Shown: positions 1 through 5,813 of the stretch, one piece after another
Layout of the letters: every line of letters starts with the position of its first letter
Numbering within the stretch: position 1 is the stretch's first letter
From: an uncultured Lachnospiraceae bacterium
Lineage (GTDB): Bacteria > Bacillota > Clostridia > Lachnospirales > Lachnospiraceae
Assembly: GCA_947594085.1 (NCBI GenBank)
Contig: CANQEB010000156.1
Span: forward strand, 1-6,038
Direction: 5' to 3'
Length of the DNA stretch: 6,038 nucleotides
Notes under the pieces: model-generated
What the model was told of the DNA's origin: nothing
Database searches by the model: none
Seen by the model: only the letters and a program-made list of their open reading frames with translations
Position numbers and translations under genes: made by a program

Positions 1-389
1 GCACCCGCCTTGTCATACACAAAATTGGCAAGCAGCATGTCTACACCGCCCTCGCCCTCAAGCTCCTTCATCCGCTTTACGATCTGAGCCAGCCCCTTTG
101 TGTTGACCCAGTCGTCACTGTCCACGACCTTGTAATACACTCCGGACGCATTGCGCAATCCGGCATTGACAGCCTCTCCGTGGCCTCCATTTTCCTGATG
201 TACCGCCTTAACCAGATTCGGATACCGTGCCGCGTAATCGTCCGCAATCTGTGGTGTCCGATCCTTCGTCGAACCGTCGTCCACGATCAGAATCTCCACA
301 TCCTCCCCCACTGGAAGAATGGACTGAATGCACTTCTCCATATAGCTCTCTGAATTGTAGCAGGGAATCGCCACCGTCAAGATCTTCAT
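1..389 (-). CDS. Family 2 glycosyltransferase, N-terminal part (runs off the left edge)
   Basis: The 129 visible codons are the N-terminal GT-A fold of a family 2 glycosyltransferase, an enzyme that transfers a sugar from a nucleotide-sugar to a cell-envelope acceptor. Seen: an opening strand MKILTVAIPCYNSE, the nucleotide-binding VDDGS motif at residues 36-40, a QENGGHGEAVNAGL segment at 65-78, and the metal-binding DSDD at 90-93, which is the DxD motif. There is no signal peptide, so a cytoplasmic or membrane-associated enzyme is expected. The start is ATG at 389, with AGAGGG about 7 nt upstream inside the last codons of mutY. The gap to the mutY stop is 3 nt, so it is very likely co-transcribed and translationally coupled with mutY. 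Donor and acceptor cannot be told from this part, and the C-terminal half, including any membrane segment, lies outside the window. Confidence 0.93.
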   Translation of the reverse strand, partial: MKILTVAIPCYNSESYMEKCIQSILPVGEDVEILIVDDGSTKDRTPQIADDYAARYPNLVKAVHQENGGHGEAVNAGLRNASGVYYKVVDSDDWVNTKGLAQIVKRMKELEGEGGVDMLLANFVYDKAG

Positions 390-392
390 TTC

Positions 393-1577
393 TTAACCCT
401 CTGTCTCCTCGTATTTTTCCTGTCCCAGCCGAATGCCGAGATAATTCACATAAGCTGCGAACGCCGCCGGAATCGGATATTCACGCTCTGTTTTGACCGT
501 CTCGATAAAGAGCAGCTCTTCGCCATTGCCCCCGTCTGCCAGCTGCTTTCCTGCGTCTGAAGCATTCGGAACCTCTGTCGTGTGTCGCTCGCCTCTCTTT
601 GAAATCTGACGCCACGCACACTCTGGCATCTCCTCCACGAGTACCATATACCCGATCATGTGCCACTCAATGTGGCTGAAAATATGCTTCGCCGGGGCGA
701 GCGGCAGGATGCGGATTGGCTGAAATCCATACTCCTTCACTACCGCAAGCGCTTCCTCCCGGGTCAAATGTCCGTCATAATTTGGAAGTTCATACATGCC
801 CGCAAGCAGACCTCTCTTCGGCCGGCGGCGCACAGCGGCACGCTTGTCATCGCGGATGACAAGTACCGTCCTGTCCTCTGTCCTGCGTTCCTTCTTGGCC
901 GCTTTAACCGGAAAGTCCATCTGTCTGCCATTTTGGTTTGCGTAGCACAGAGTCTGCACAGGACATTTCGCACAATTGGGTGCTCCGTTCGGAAGACAAA
1001 TCGTCGCTCCGAGCTCCATCAACGCCTGATTGTACGCGCCTGCCTGGTCTTGCGGCATAGCTGCGCGAAGCTCCTGCTCAAACCGCGCACGGACCGTCTG
1101 CCTTGAGATGTCTTCCTCATTGCCGCAAATCCGGCTAATCACACGCAGCACATTCCCATCCACTGCAGGAACGGCCTGTCCGTAGGCGATAGACGCAATC
1201 GCACCGGCTGTATAGCTCCCGATGCCTGGAAGCGTTATCAGCTCATCATACGTGTGCGGGAGCTCGCCGCCGTAGTCCCTCATCACAATCTGCGCCGCTC
1301 TCTGCATGTTTCTGACTCGATTGTAGTATCCAAGCCCTTCCCACAGCTTCAGAAGCCTGTCCTCCGGACATGCCGCCAACGCAGACGCGTCGGGCAACGC
1401 GGCCATAAAGCGCGCAAAAAAAGGCTTGACCGCCTCCACCCGCGTCTGTTGCAGCATAATCTCCGACACCCACACATAGTAGGAACTCGGATGCTCCCGC
1501 CACGGAAGCACCCGGGCATTCTTTGCAAACCACGAGAGGAGTGGGTCAGCGATCTGTGGCAGATTTCCTGTATCCAT
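393..1577 (-). CDS. mutY: A/G-specific adenine DNA glycosylase MutY
   Basis: Cytoplasmic base-excision repair enzyme that removes adenine mispaired with 8-oxoguanine. Seen in 394 residues: a helix-hairpin-helix LPGIGSYTAGAI at 116-127; the catalytic Glu39 in SEIMLQQT; the catalytic Asp140 in VDGNVLR; four cysteines for a 4Fe-4S cluster at 194, 202, 205 and 211; and a C-terminal NUDIX-like 8-oxoG recognition domain from about 233, with the FSH motif at 300-302. The cluster spacing is C-X7-C-X2-C-X5-C, one residue longer in the first gap than in E. coli MutY (C-X6-C). About 40 residues of low-similarity sequence (318-360) lie between the NUDIX strands and the final YPIPAAF motif at 367-373, making the protein longer than E. 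coli MutY (350). The ATG at 1577 aligns with the usual MutY N-terminus but has only a weak AGAGA-type ribosome binding site. The glycosyltransferase gene follows after 3 nt. Confidence 0.97.
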   Translation of the reverse strand: MDTGNLPQIADPLLSWFAKNARVLPWREHPSSYYVWVSEIMLQQTRVEAVKPFFARFMAALPDASALAACPEDRLLKLWEGLGYYNRVRNMQRAAQIVMRDYGGELPHTYDELITLPGIGSYTAGAIASIAYGQAVPAVDGNVLRVISRICGNEEDISRQTVRARFEQELRAAMPQDQAGAYNQALMELGATICLPNGAPNCAKCPVQTLCYANQNGRQMDFPVKAAKKERRTEDRTVLVIRDDKRAAVRRRPKRGLLAGMYELPNYDGHLTREEALAVVKEYGFQPIRILPLAPAKHIFSHIEWHMIGYMVLVEEMPECAWRQISKRGERHTTEVPNASDAGKQLADGGNGEELLFIETVKTEREYPIPAAFAAYVNYLGIRLGQEKYEETEG

Positions 1578-1673
1578 ATAATTTCTCTTTTCGTTGTAGA
1601 AATCTTTGAACCAATCTATGGTACATTGTCTACGTGTATGATATCACTTTTCTGACAAAAACAAAAGAGAAAA
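1578..1673. other. Short intergenic gap, amidase to mutY
   Basis: This 96-nt gap separates the amidase stop from the mutY start. I see no strong intrinsic terminator on the minus strand. The only pairing is a weak TTTTCT/AGAAAA stem with a 14-nt loop. I also see no good SigA promoter: TATCAT is a possible -10 but has only a poor TTTTGT at the -35 distance. An 8-bp palindrome TGATATCA sits at 1639-1646. Read-through from the amidase into mutY is therefore possible, but a weak mutY promoter here cannot be excluded. Confidence 0.4.
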
Positions 1674-2441
1674 TTATGTGGTGATGAAGGTGGAATATCC
1701 CTGCCTGCGGAGCGTCTTTTCCATACGCACTGCATTGTCAAGCTGACGGAAGGCGCCGACTTGCACTTTATAATACCCATCGTCATACAAAATAAACGCC
1801 GGATAATTTTGTTGCTGCAGCCGATAGAGCAGGTCTTCCGCATATTCTCTGCGGCGGAAGGCGCCTGTCTGCACGCGGTATAATTTTTCTCCGCCGCTTC
1901 CCTCCGCGCTCCCAAGCCCTAGTGTTTCCAGAATCCCGTTCGCGATTGCCTCCGCGATCTCTCCAAACTGCTCGTCGAACCGTGCATTGTCAGCATCTGT
2001 GTTGAGAAACCCTGCCTCGACAAGCACTGCCGGCATCTTCGTTCTGCGCAGAACAACAAGCCCCGGGCGTTCCTTCACCCCAAGGTTGCGAAAACCCACC
2101 TGCTCCAGCTCCCTGTTAATTGCCTCGGCAAGCTCAAGCTTCTGTCCGGATTTGTCATATACAAGTGTCTCCACACCGGAATACTGATTCGCCTCCGGGC
2201 TCGAGTTTCTGTGAATCGAGACAAAAAAATCGCCGCCCTCCCGATTCGCAATCTGCGCTTTCTCAAACGGTTTGTCATACACATCCTCCGTCCGCGTGTA
2301 GGCCACTTCCACCCCATTTTCCACAAGGATTTCTCCTACTGCCATCGCGAGCTTCAGCACATCATCCTTTTCCTGCCTTCCATTGTACACAGCCCCCGGA
2401 TCTGAGCCGCCATGCCCTGCGTCAAGAATTACCTTTGCCAT
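1674..2441 (-). CDS. CwlC-like N-acetylmuramoyl-L-alanine amidase with C-terminal SPOR repeats
   Basis: A zinc amidase of the Amidase_3 family, which cuts the bond between N-acetylmuramic acid and L-alanine in peptidoglycan. Seen in 255 residues: LDAGHGGSDPGA at 6-17 with zinc ligand His10; Glu24 in NGRQEKD; His77 in SIHRNSS; and the catalytic Glu142 in LVEAGFLN. A short SGG-containing linker near 177-186 leads to two SPOR-type repeats, starting at YRVQTGAF (188) and YYKVQVGAF (about 227), which bind peptidoglycan. There is no signal peptide: the protein starts directly in the first catalytic strand. The length, missing leader and tandem SPOR layout match Bacillus subtilis CwlC, a mother-cell lysis enzyme. 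ATG 2441 is chosen because GGAGG sits at 2446-2450. A TTG at 2456 would place that ribosome binding site inside the coding region. Enzyme family is certain; the sporulation role is inferred. Confidence 0.93.
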   Translation of the reverse strand: MAKVILDAGHGGSDPGAVYNGRQEKDDVLKLAMAVGEILVENGVEVAYTRTEDVYDKPFEKAQIANREGGDFFVSIHRNSSPEANQYSGVETLVYDKSGQKLELAEAINRELEQVGFRNLGVKERPGLVVLRRTKMPAVLVEAGFLNTDADNARFDEQFGEIAEAIANGILETLGLGSAEGSGGEKLYRVQTGAFRRREYAEDLLYRLQQQNYPAFILYDDGYYKVQVGAFRQLDNAVRMEKTLRRQGYSTFITT

Positions 2442-2445
2442 ACTT

Positions 2446-2450
2446 CCTCC
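2446..2450 (-). promoter_or_regulatory. Ribosome binding site that sets the amidase start
   Basis: GGAGG, within GGTGGAGG, lies 4 nt upstream of the ATG at 2441. It argues against the longer reading from TTG at 2456, which has no ribosome binding site of its own and would add five residues (MGGGS) encoded by the binding site. Confidence 0.75.
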
Positions 2451-2469
2451 ACCCAAATTTCATTCAACA

Positions 2470-2498
2470 TATCATATGCGGGCAGCTCGTTGCTGTGT
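2470..2498 (-). promoter_or_regulatory. Candidate SigK/SigE-like sporulation promoter for the amidase
   Basis: Reading leftward, CATATGATA (2478-2470) fits the CATAnnnTA -10 consensus of the mother-cell factor SigK and is close to the SigE -10. ACAC (2498-2495) lies 15-17 nt upstream, where SigK expects an AC-containing -35. Transcription would start near 2463, about 20 nt before the ATG, leaving just enough room for the ribosome binding site. The -35 consensus is very short, so a chance match is possible. The CwlC-like product is the main support. Confidence 0.42.
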
Positions 2499-2522
2499 GA
2501 CAAAAAGGCGATACCTACATAT

Positions 2523-2559
2523 AAAATCCCGGAGGTCACTCATATATGTCCTCCGGGAT
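2523..2559 (-). terminator. Intrinsic terminator of the BspA-like gene
   Basis: A perfect 10-bp stem, ATCCCGGAGG (2526-2535) paired with CCTCCGGGAT (2550-2559), encloses a 14-nt loop. On the minus strand it runs straight into TTTTAT. It lies about 74 nt past the stop of the BspA-like gene and upstream of the amidase promoter, so it isolates the amidase from that gene. On the plus strand there is no upstream gene to end. Confidence 0.85.
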
Positions 2560-2600
2560 GCTCTTCTACTTTTTCTATATTCTCCCAATCAGCATTGTGG

Positions 2601-2634
2601 AAAAGCGTTCACAGGCTCCTGGCCGTCCGCTTTT
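2601..2634 (-). terminator. Possible secondary terminator hairpin overlapping the stop codon
   Basis: AAAAGCG (2634-2628 on the minus strand) can pair with CGCTTTT (2607-2601), a 7-bp stem with a 20-nt loop that itself contains a GGC/GCC pairing. The T run lies inside the stem and is followed by CC, so this is much weaker than the hairpin further downstream. It may be incidental or an accessory 3'-end structure. Confidence 0.25.
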
Positions 2635-4390
2635 ATTTTACGGTAACAGTGATGACCACCTTTTTCTTGCCTGACTTGACCGTAATCTTCGCTTTGCCCT
2701 TCTTTCGCGCCAGCACTTTTCCACTCGCGTTCACGGCCACGATAGAACTCTTTGACGACGAGTACGTCACCTTGTCCGTCGTATTAACCGGCGTCACCTT
2801 AGGTACAAGCGTAAACATCTTTCTCGCTTTTACGGATATCTTCTTTTTGTTTAATTTTGCGCCCTTCGCAGAGACGGACAGTTTTTTCGTCGCTACCTTC
2901 TTCACCACAACCGTCACATCGGCTCTGAGCCCACTATCCATCTCAACCGTGACAATCGCTGTCCCTGCTGACTTCGCCGTAACTTTTCCGCTGGAATTCA
3001 CTCCCGCGATCTTTTTGTTTGAGCTCTGCCAGAACGCGGCTGAATCGCCTTTGCTCTTCGCGATCACCTTGAGCTTGTATGTCTCGCCAACATTCAGGGA
3101 AATTCGATCGATATTCAACATGAGCGTCGGCTGCAGTTTCTCGATCTCTTCTGTCTGCGTGTAACCACATACGCTGCACTCTCTGCCTCGGATTCCCGCC
3201 TCGTGAACCGTAGCCCCCGACAGAATCTTCCACTCGCCAAACGAATGCGGCAGGCATGGAATTGTCTCCATTTGAACCATACCACATCTCGTGCAGGTGT
3301 AGCGCTTCTCCCCGGCGGAAATGCAGGTGGCCTCCTTTACAACGATCCCTCTGTCCATCGCATGAGCCGCCATCGGAAGGCCGTTGACAGGCACACATTC
3401 CAGATAGCTGACCTTAAGGCCATAATTTTTCGCGTAAGTCTCCGCCTTTGAATTTCTTATGACGGAAAGCGTAGAGCCCGAGCCAAAGGCAGTCTGGCCA
3501 TCTGTATATATCATCTTAACATCGCGGGAATAGATTACCGCATTGACTCTCCCAAACGCACTGTGCTCAATCAGCTTCACACTGGCCGGGATCGTGACTC
3601 TGGTGATCAGCGTGTTCGCGAAAGAATGGTCACGAATCGTCTGAAGGCCCTCCGGCAGTGTGATAGATGTCAAATGTGTACCGTAAAACGCATAATTTCC
3701 GATGATATGGACGCCCTCAGACAAACCGCAATAGCTCAGGGCGCTGCACTCACGAAATGCTCCCTCCACGATCCAATCTACATTCCCCGGGATCACAATA
3801 CTGCGCAAATTGGTGCATTTATAGAAAGCACGCTTTTCGATCTTTTTGACATCCTTTCCAATCTCGACCTCCACGCAAGGAGTCATGGCAAATGCATATG
3901 CACCGACTGTAGTAATGCCCTCCCCAATCACAATTTTTGAGATTTTGCTTCCTTCTTTATAAAAGGGGCTGTCGAGGACGCCTTTTTCACTGCTGTAATT
4001 CCACATATCACCCGTGCCTTCCAGCGTCAAGACCTCGTTCTGAAGTATCGCCCATACGTTTTCGCCACACTGAATCCCGGGATGTGGCGTCGCGCTCGGG
4101 CTTGGAGATGGAGACGTATCGGGAGTCGTGCCGGGAGTCGTACTTGGAGTCGCGCTGGGCGTTGTATCGGGAGTTGTACTGTCTCCCGGATTTTGGATGT
4201 CAGGACTCTGCGACGGCGTTGCCGTTGTCTCTGGGCTTGGGGTGAGCGAGGCACCCGGACTCGCTGTCGGCGACGCACTTGGCGTGGCATCGCCATTCTC
4301 CGCCGCCATGGCAAACGATCCTGTCGCAAGCAGCAGAACAACAAGACTGATCACCAGAAAAATTTTCCCTTTAAGCTTAGATGGTTTCAT
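2633..4390 (-). CDS. Secreted BspA-like leucine-rich-repeat protein with two BIG_2 Ig-like domains
   Basis: A predicted exported surface or extracellular protein of 585 residues; function unknown, such architectures are usually linked to adhesion or matrix binding. Seen in order: a signal peptide at about 1-29 (Lys-rich start, hydrophobic IFLVISLVVLLLA, cleavage near AMAAEN); a Thr/Pro/Ser-rich linker at 31-104; a CGENVWAIL region; BspA-type LRR_5 repeats at about 145-285 (for example VGAYAFAMT and IGNYAFYGT), closing with AETYAKNYGL; a Cys-rich segment at 355-415 with two CxxCG knuckles (C366/C369, C405/C408); then two BIG_2-like domains at 425-497 and 503-585. The last domain is very Lys-rich. 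No LPxTG motif, C-terminal hydrophobic anchor, SLH or choline-binding repeat is visible, so cell attachment is unexplained. ATG 4390 is preferred over ATG 4399 because GGAGG (4401-4405) is 10 nt from the first but only 1 nt from the second. Confidence 0.9.
   Translation of the reverse strand: MKPSKLKGKIFLVISLVVLLLATGSFAMAAENGDATPSASPTASPGASLTPSPETTATPSQSPDIQNPGDSTTPDTTPSATPSTTPGTTPDTSPSPSPSATPHPGIQCGENVWAILQNEVLTLEGTGDMWNYSSEKGVLDSPFYKEGSKISKIVIGEGITTVGAYAFAMTPCVEVEIGKDVKKIEKRAFYKCTNLRSIVIPGNVDWIVEGAFRECSALSYCGLSEGVHIIGNYAFYGTHLTSITLPEGLQTIRDHSFANTLITRVTIPASVKLIEHSAFGRVNAVIYSRDVKMIYTDGQTAFGSGSTLSVIRNSKAETYAKNYGLKVSYLECVPVNGLPMAAHAMDRGIVVKEATCISAGEKRYTCTRCGMVQMETIPCLPHSFGEWKILSGATVHEAGIRGRECSVCGYTQTEEIEKLQPTLMLNIDRISLNVGETYKLKVIAKSKGDSAAFWQSSNKKIAGVNSSGKVTAKSAGTAIVTVEMDSGLRADVTVVVKKVATKKLSVSAKGAKLNKKKISVKARKMFTLVPKVTPVNTTDKVTYSSSKSSIVAVNASGKVLARKKGKAKITVKSGKKKVVITVTVK
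4079..4291 (-). repeat. Degenerate Thr/Pro/Ser-coding repeat tract
   Basis: Within the BspA-like gene, short units related to GGAGTCGT and GGGAGTCGTAC (plus strand) recur imperfectly. They code for a linker built from TTPxTTPSAT, SPSPSP and similar units (residues 34-104). The linker probably acts as a flexible, possibly glycosylated stalk between the membrane-proximal N-terminus and the LRR domain. DNA of this kind tends to vary in copy number between strains. Confidence 0.8.
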
Positions 4391-4400
4391 ATTCTCCATT

Positions 4401-4407
4401 CCTCCTT
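4401..4407 (-). promoter_or_regulatory. Ribosome binding site that sets the BspA-like start
   Basis: AAGGAGG (4407-4401) lies 10 nt before ATG 4390 but only 1 nt before ATG 4399. The spacing favours the shorter protein, which starts MKPSKLKGK. The two readings differ by only three residues ahead of the signal peptide. Confidence 0.6.
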
Positions 4408-4430
4408 CGCGAAAATCTGTCGTCTGGATT

Positions 4431-4446
4431 CAATTGAGCTTAATTG
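4431..4446. promoter_or_regulatory. Imperfect dyad at the start site of the leftward promoter
   Basis: CAATTGAGCTTAATTG is a 16-bp inverted repeat with 14 of 16 positions symmetric and an AGCT centre. It lies directly downstream of the -10 (4448-4453) of the BspA-like promoter and so covers the expected transcription start. That is a classic place for a repressor operator, but no regulator is encoded in the window and the AT-rich context raises the chance of coincidence. Confidence 0.3.
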
Positions 4447-4447
4447 G

Positions 4448-4476
4448 ATTTTAACACTTTCGGAACTCAGGTTCAA
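4448..4476 (-). promoter_or_regulatory. SigA-type promoter of the BspA-like gene with an upstream A/T tract
   Basis: Reading leftward: -35 TTGAAC (4476-4471), a 17-nt spacer, and -10 TAAAAT (4453-4448). Expected start is near 4441, giving a leader of about 50 nt. Immediately upstream (about 4479-4505) lies alternating A and T runs, AAAATATTTTAAAAATATTT, resembling an UP element that boosts RNA polymerase binding. Confidence 0.7.
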
Positions 4477-4529
4477 GCTTTTTTAAAATATTTTTAAAAT
4501 ATTTTGCTTTTTCTTAATATTTTTTCTTG

Positions 4530-4597
4530 AATCTTTTGTGAATCCCTTTGAACCTCTTGCTAAACCCTACAAATCTTGTGAAAACTCCTCACTAAAC
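4530..4597. repeat. Imperfect direct repeat upstream of the ABC transporter promoter
   Basis: Two related units lie side by side just before the -35. Unit 1 is AATCTTTTGTGAA (4530-4542), an 8-nt insert, then AACCTCTTGCTAAAC (4551-4565). Unit 2 is AATCTTGTGAA (4572-4582) followed directly by AACTCCTCACTAAAC (4583-4597). They could be a duplicated activator site. The similarity is clear by eye but contains gaps, and no regulator is known. Confidence 0.35.
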
Positions 4598-4600
4598 TTG

Positions 4601-4629
4601 TTGACTTCTTTGCTTTAAAGCGATATAAT
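4601..4629 (+). promoter_or_regulatory. Strong SigA promoter of the ABC transporter operon
   Basis: TTGACT (4601-4606), a 17-nt spacer, and a perfect TATAAT (4624-4629). The expected start near 4636 gives a leader of about 70 nt, too short for a T-box or other large riboswitch. Because the -10 covers 4628, the ATG at 4628 cannot be the real start of the binding-protein gene. Confidence 0.88.
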
Positions 4630-4705
4630 GTTACCGTTCGTGGACAGGCAAATCTTCTGTTCCCTGAACATGGAAATTGGACAATTTTTTGAGGAGGATA
4701 ACACA

Positions 4706-5689
4706 ATGAAAAAACAAATTATTGCTGTTGCGCTTTCCGCGGCTATGGCGGGAAGCATCGTAGGAATGAATGTAAGCGCGGAAGAGACCTACACCGTAGG
4801 TATCTGCCAGCTCGTGCAGCATGAAGCGCTCGACGCGGCTACCCAGGGCTTCATGGACGCCCTCACCGAGGAGCTCGGCGACGCGGTTAACATTCTCGAG
4901 CCTCAGACCGCGCAGGGTGAATACGCCAACTGCGCCACGATCATCAACGGCTACGTAAGCGAAGGAGTTGACCTGATCCTGGCAAACGCTACCGCGGCGC
5001 TTCAGGCTGCTGCGACCGCTACGGACACGATCCCGGTCCTCGGCACATCCATTACCGATTACGGCGCTGCGCTCAACATTGAGGACTTCAGCGGCACGGT
5101 AGGCACGAACATCTCCGGTACTTCCGACCTGGCTCCGCTCGACGGACAGGCCGCGATGCTTCAGGAACTCTTCCCGGATGCCAAGAACGTCGGTCTTCTG
5201 TACTGCTCCGCCGAGGCGAACTCTCAGTTCCAGGTTGACATGATACAGACTGCCCTTGAGGGGCTCGGCTACACCTGCAAGCAGTATGCGTTCTCGGATT
5301 CCAACGATCTGAACGCTGTCTGCACGACAGCTGCGGACGAGAGCGACGTTATATACATTCCAACCGACAATACGGCCGCTTCCAACGCCAAGATGATCGG
5401 TGACATCTGCGTACCTGCAGGCGTTCCGATCATCGCGGGCGAGGAAGGCATCTGCAGACGCTGCGGTGTCGCTACCCTTTCCATCAGCTACTACGATCTC
5501 GGCGTTGCCACCGGCAAGATGGCGGCTAAGATCCTGACGGGCGAGTCCAAGGTAGAGGAGATGCCGATCGAGTACGCTCCGGAGTTTACCAAGGAATACA
5601 ATCCGACTATCTGCGAGGAGCTGAACGTCACGGTTCCGGACGACTACGTAGCGATCGAGGATGAAGCTGAGGCTGAGACCGAGGCATAA
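4706..5689 (+). CDS. ABC transporter substrate-binding protein, ABC_sub_bind (TrpX-like) family
   Basis: The extracellular binding component of an ABC importer, 327 residues, a usual length for the family. Seen: a signal peptide MKKQIIAVALSAAMAG... with a likely signal peptidase I site at VSA25-E26; then the family signature VGICQLVQHEALDAATQGF at 31-49; a second lobe with NVGLLYCSAEANS; and the conserved IPTDNTAASN and GEEG segments. The best-studied relative, streptococcal TrpX, belongs to a tryptophan importer, but I cannot confirm the ligand; other amino acids or aromatic compounds are possible. Odd features: no lipobox cysteine, although relatives in Gram-positives are usually lipoproteins; nine cysteines in the mature part including C250-R-R-C253; and an acidic tail DEAEAETEA. 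ATG 4706 is chosen because GAGGAGG (4691-4697) lies 8 nt upstream and the promoter covers the more upstream ATG at 4628. The permease gene follows. Confidence 0.93.
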   Translation: MKKQIIAVALSAAMAGSIVGMNVSAEETYTVGICQLVQHEALDAATQGFMDALTEELGDAVNILEPQTAQGEYANCATIINGYVSEGVDLILANATAALQAAATATDTIPVLGTSITDYGAALNIEDFSGTVGTNISGTSDLAPLDGQAAMLQELFPDAKNVGLLYCSAEANSQFQVDMIQTALEGLGYTCKQYAFSDSNDLNAVCTTAADESDVIYIPTDNTAASNAKMIGDICVPAGVPIIAGEEGICRRCGVATLSISYYDLGVATGKMAAKILTGESKVEEMPIEYAPEFTKEYNPTICEELNVTVPDDYVAIEDEAEAETEA

Positions 5690-5720
5690 TCCAGACTGAC
5701 AAATTTGCCACTTCACATAG

Positions 5721-5761
5721 ACGACAGCGGGAAAGGGTGCTTCCTCTCTCGCTGTTGTTTT
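5721..5761 (+). terminator. Terminator-like hairpin between binding protein and permease
   Basis: ACAGCGGGAAAGG (5724-5736) pairs with CCTCTCTCGCTGT (5743-5755) with one G-U pair and one A-C mismatch around a 6-nt loop GTGCTT. Two further outer pairs are possible, and the stem runs into TGTTTT. The T tract is short and followed by AAAAACAA. It probably acts as a partial terminator or mRNA 3'-end stabiliser, so that binding protein is made in excess over permease, as is common in ABC operons. Confidence 0.55.
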
Positions 5762-5788
5762 AAAAACAATTGTGACCAAACATTATAA

Positions 5789-5813
5789 TGCGGCAGTTCC
5801 AGTCCGCAGGAGG
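5789..5813 (+). promoter_or_regulatory. Permease ribosome binding site with abutting small hairpin
   Basis: AGGAGG (5808-5813) is 7 nt from the permease ATG and fixes that start. TGCGG (5789-5793) can pair with CCGCA (5804-5808), a 5-bp stem whose last base is the first base of the ribosome binding site. The stem is short and may have no effect on translation. Confidence 0.5.

Noticed and set aside
1639..1646. TGATATCA palindrome upstream of mutY as an operator
   Set aside because: An 8-bp palindrome in AT-rich DNA is expected by chance and is not tied to a convincing promoter.
2412..3164. 250-residue open frame on the plus strand overlapping the amidase start and the BspA-like gene
   Set aside because: It is antisense to the Lys-rich BIG_2 region, which gives a Phe/Thr/Ser-rich shadow protein. 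It runs through the terminator and has no start signals.
4628..4705. Upstream ATG extending the binding protein by 26 residues
   Set aside because: The ATG overlaps the TATAAT -10 box, and the extension would bury a clear signal peptide. The ATG at 4706 has an ideal ribosome binding site.
4630..4705. T-box or riboswitch in the leader of the TrpX-like gene
   Set aside because: The leader is only about 70 nt and lacks a T-box sequence, specifier-loop-sized structure or terminator.
4631..5779. 382-residue open frame on the minus strand opposite the binding-protein gene
   Set aside because: It covers the whole binding-protein gene antisense, has no recognisable domain or ribosome binding site, and arises from the biased GC-rich codon use of the real gene.
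5755..5789. Possible separate promoter for the permease (TATAAT at 5784-5789)
   Set aside because: No -35 lies at 16-18 nt: TTGTTT is 23 nt away and TTGTGA only 8 nt away. There is no TGn extension of the -10 either.
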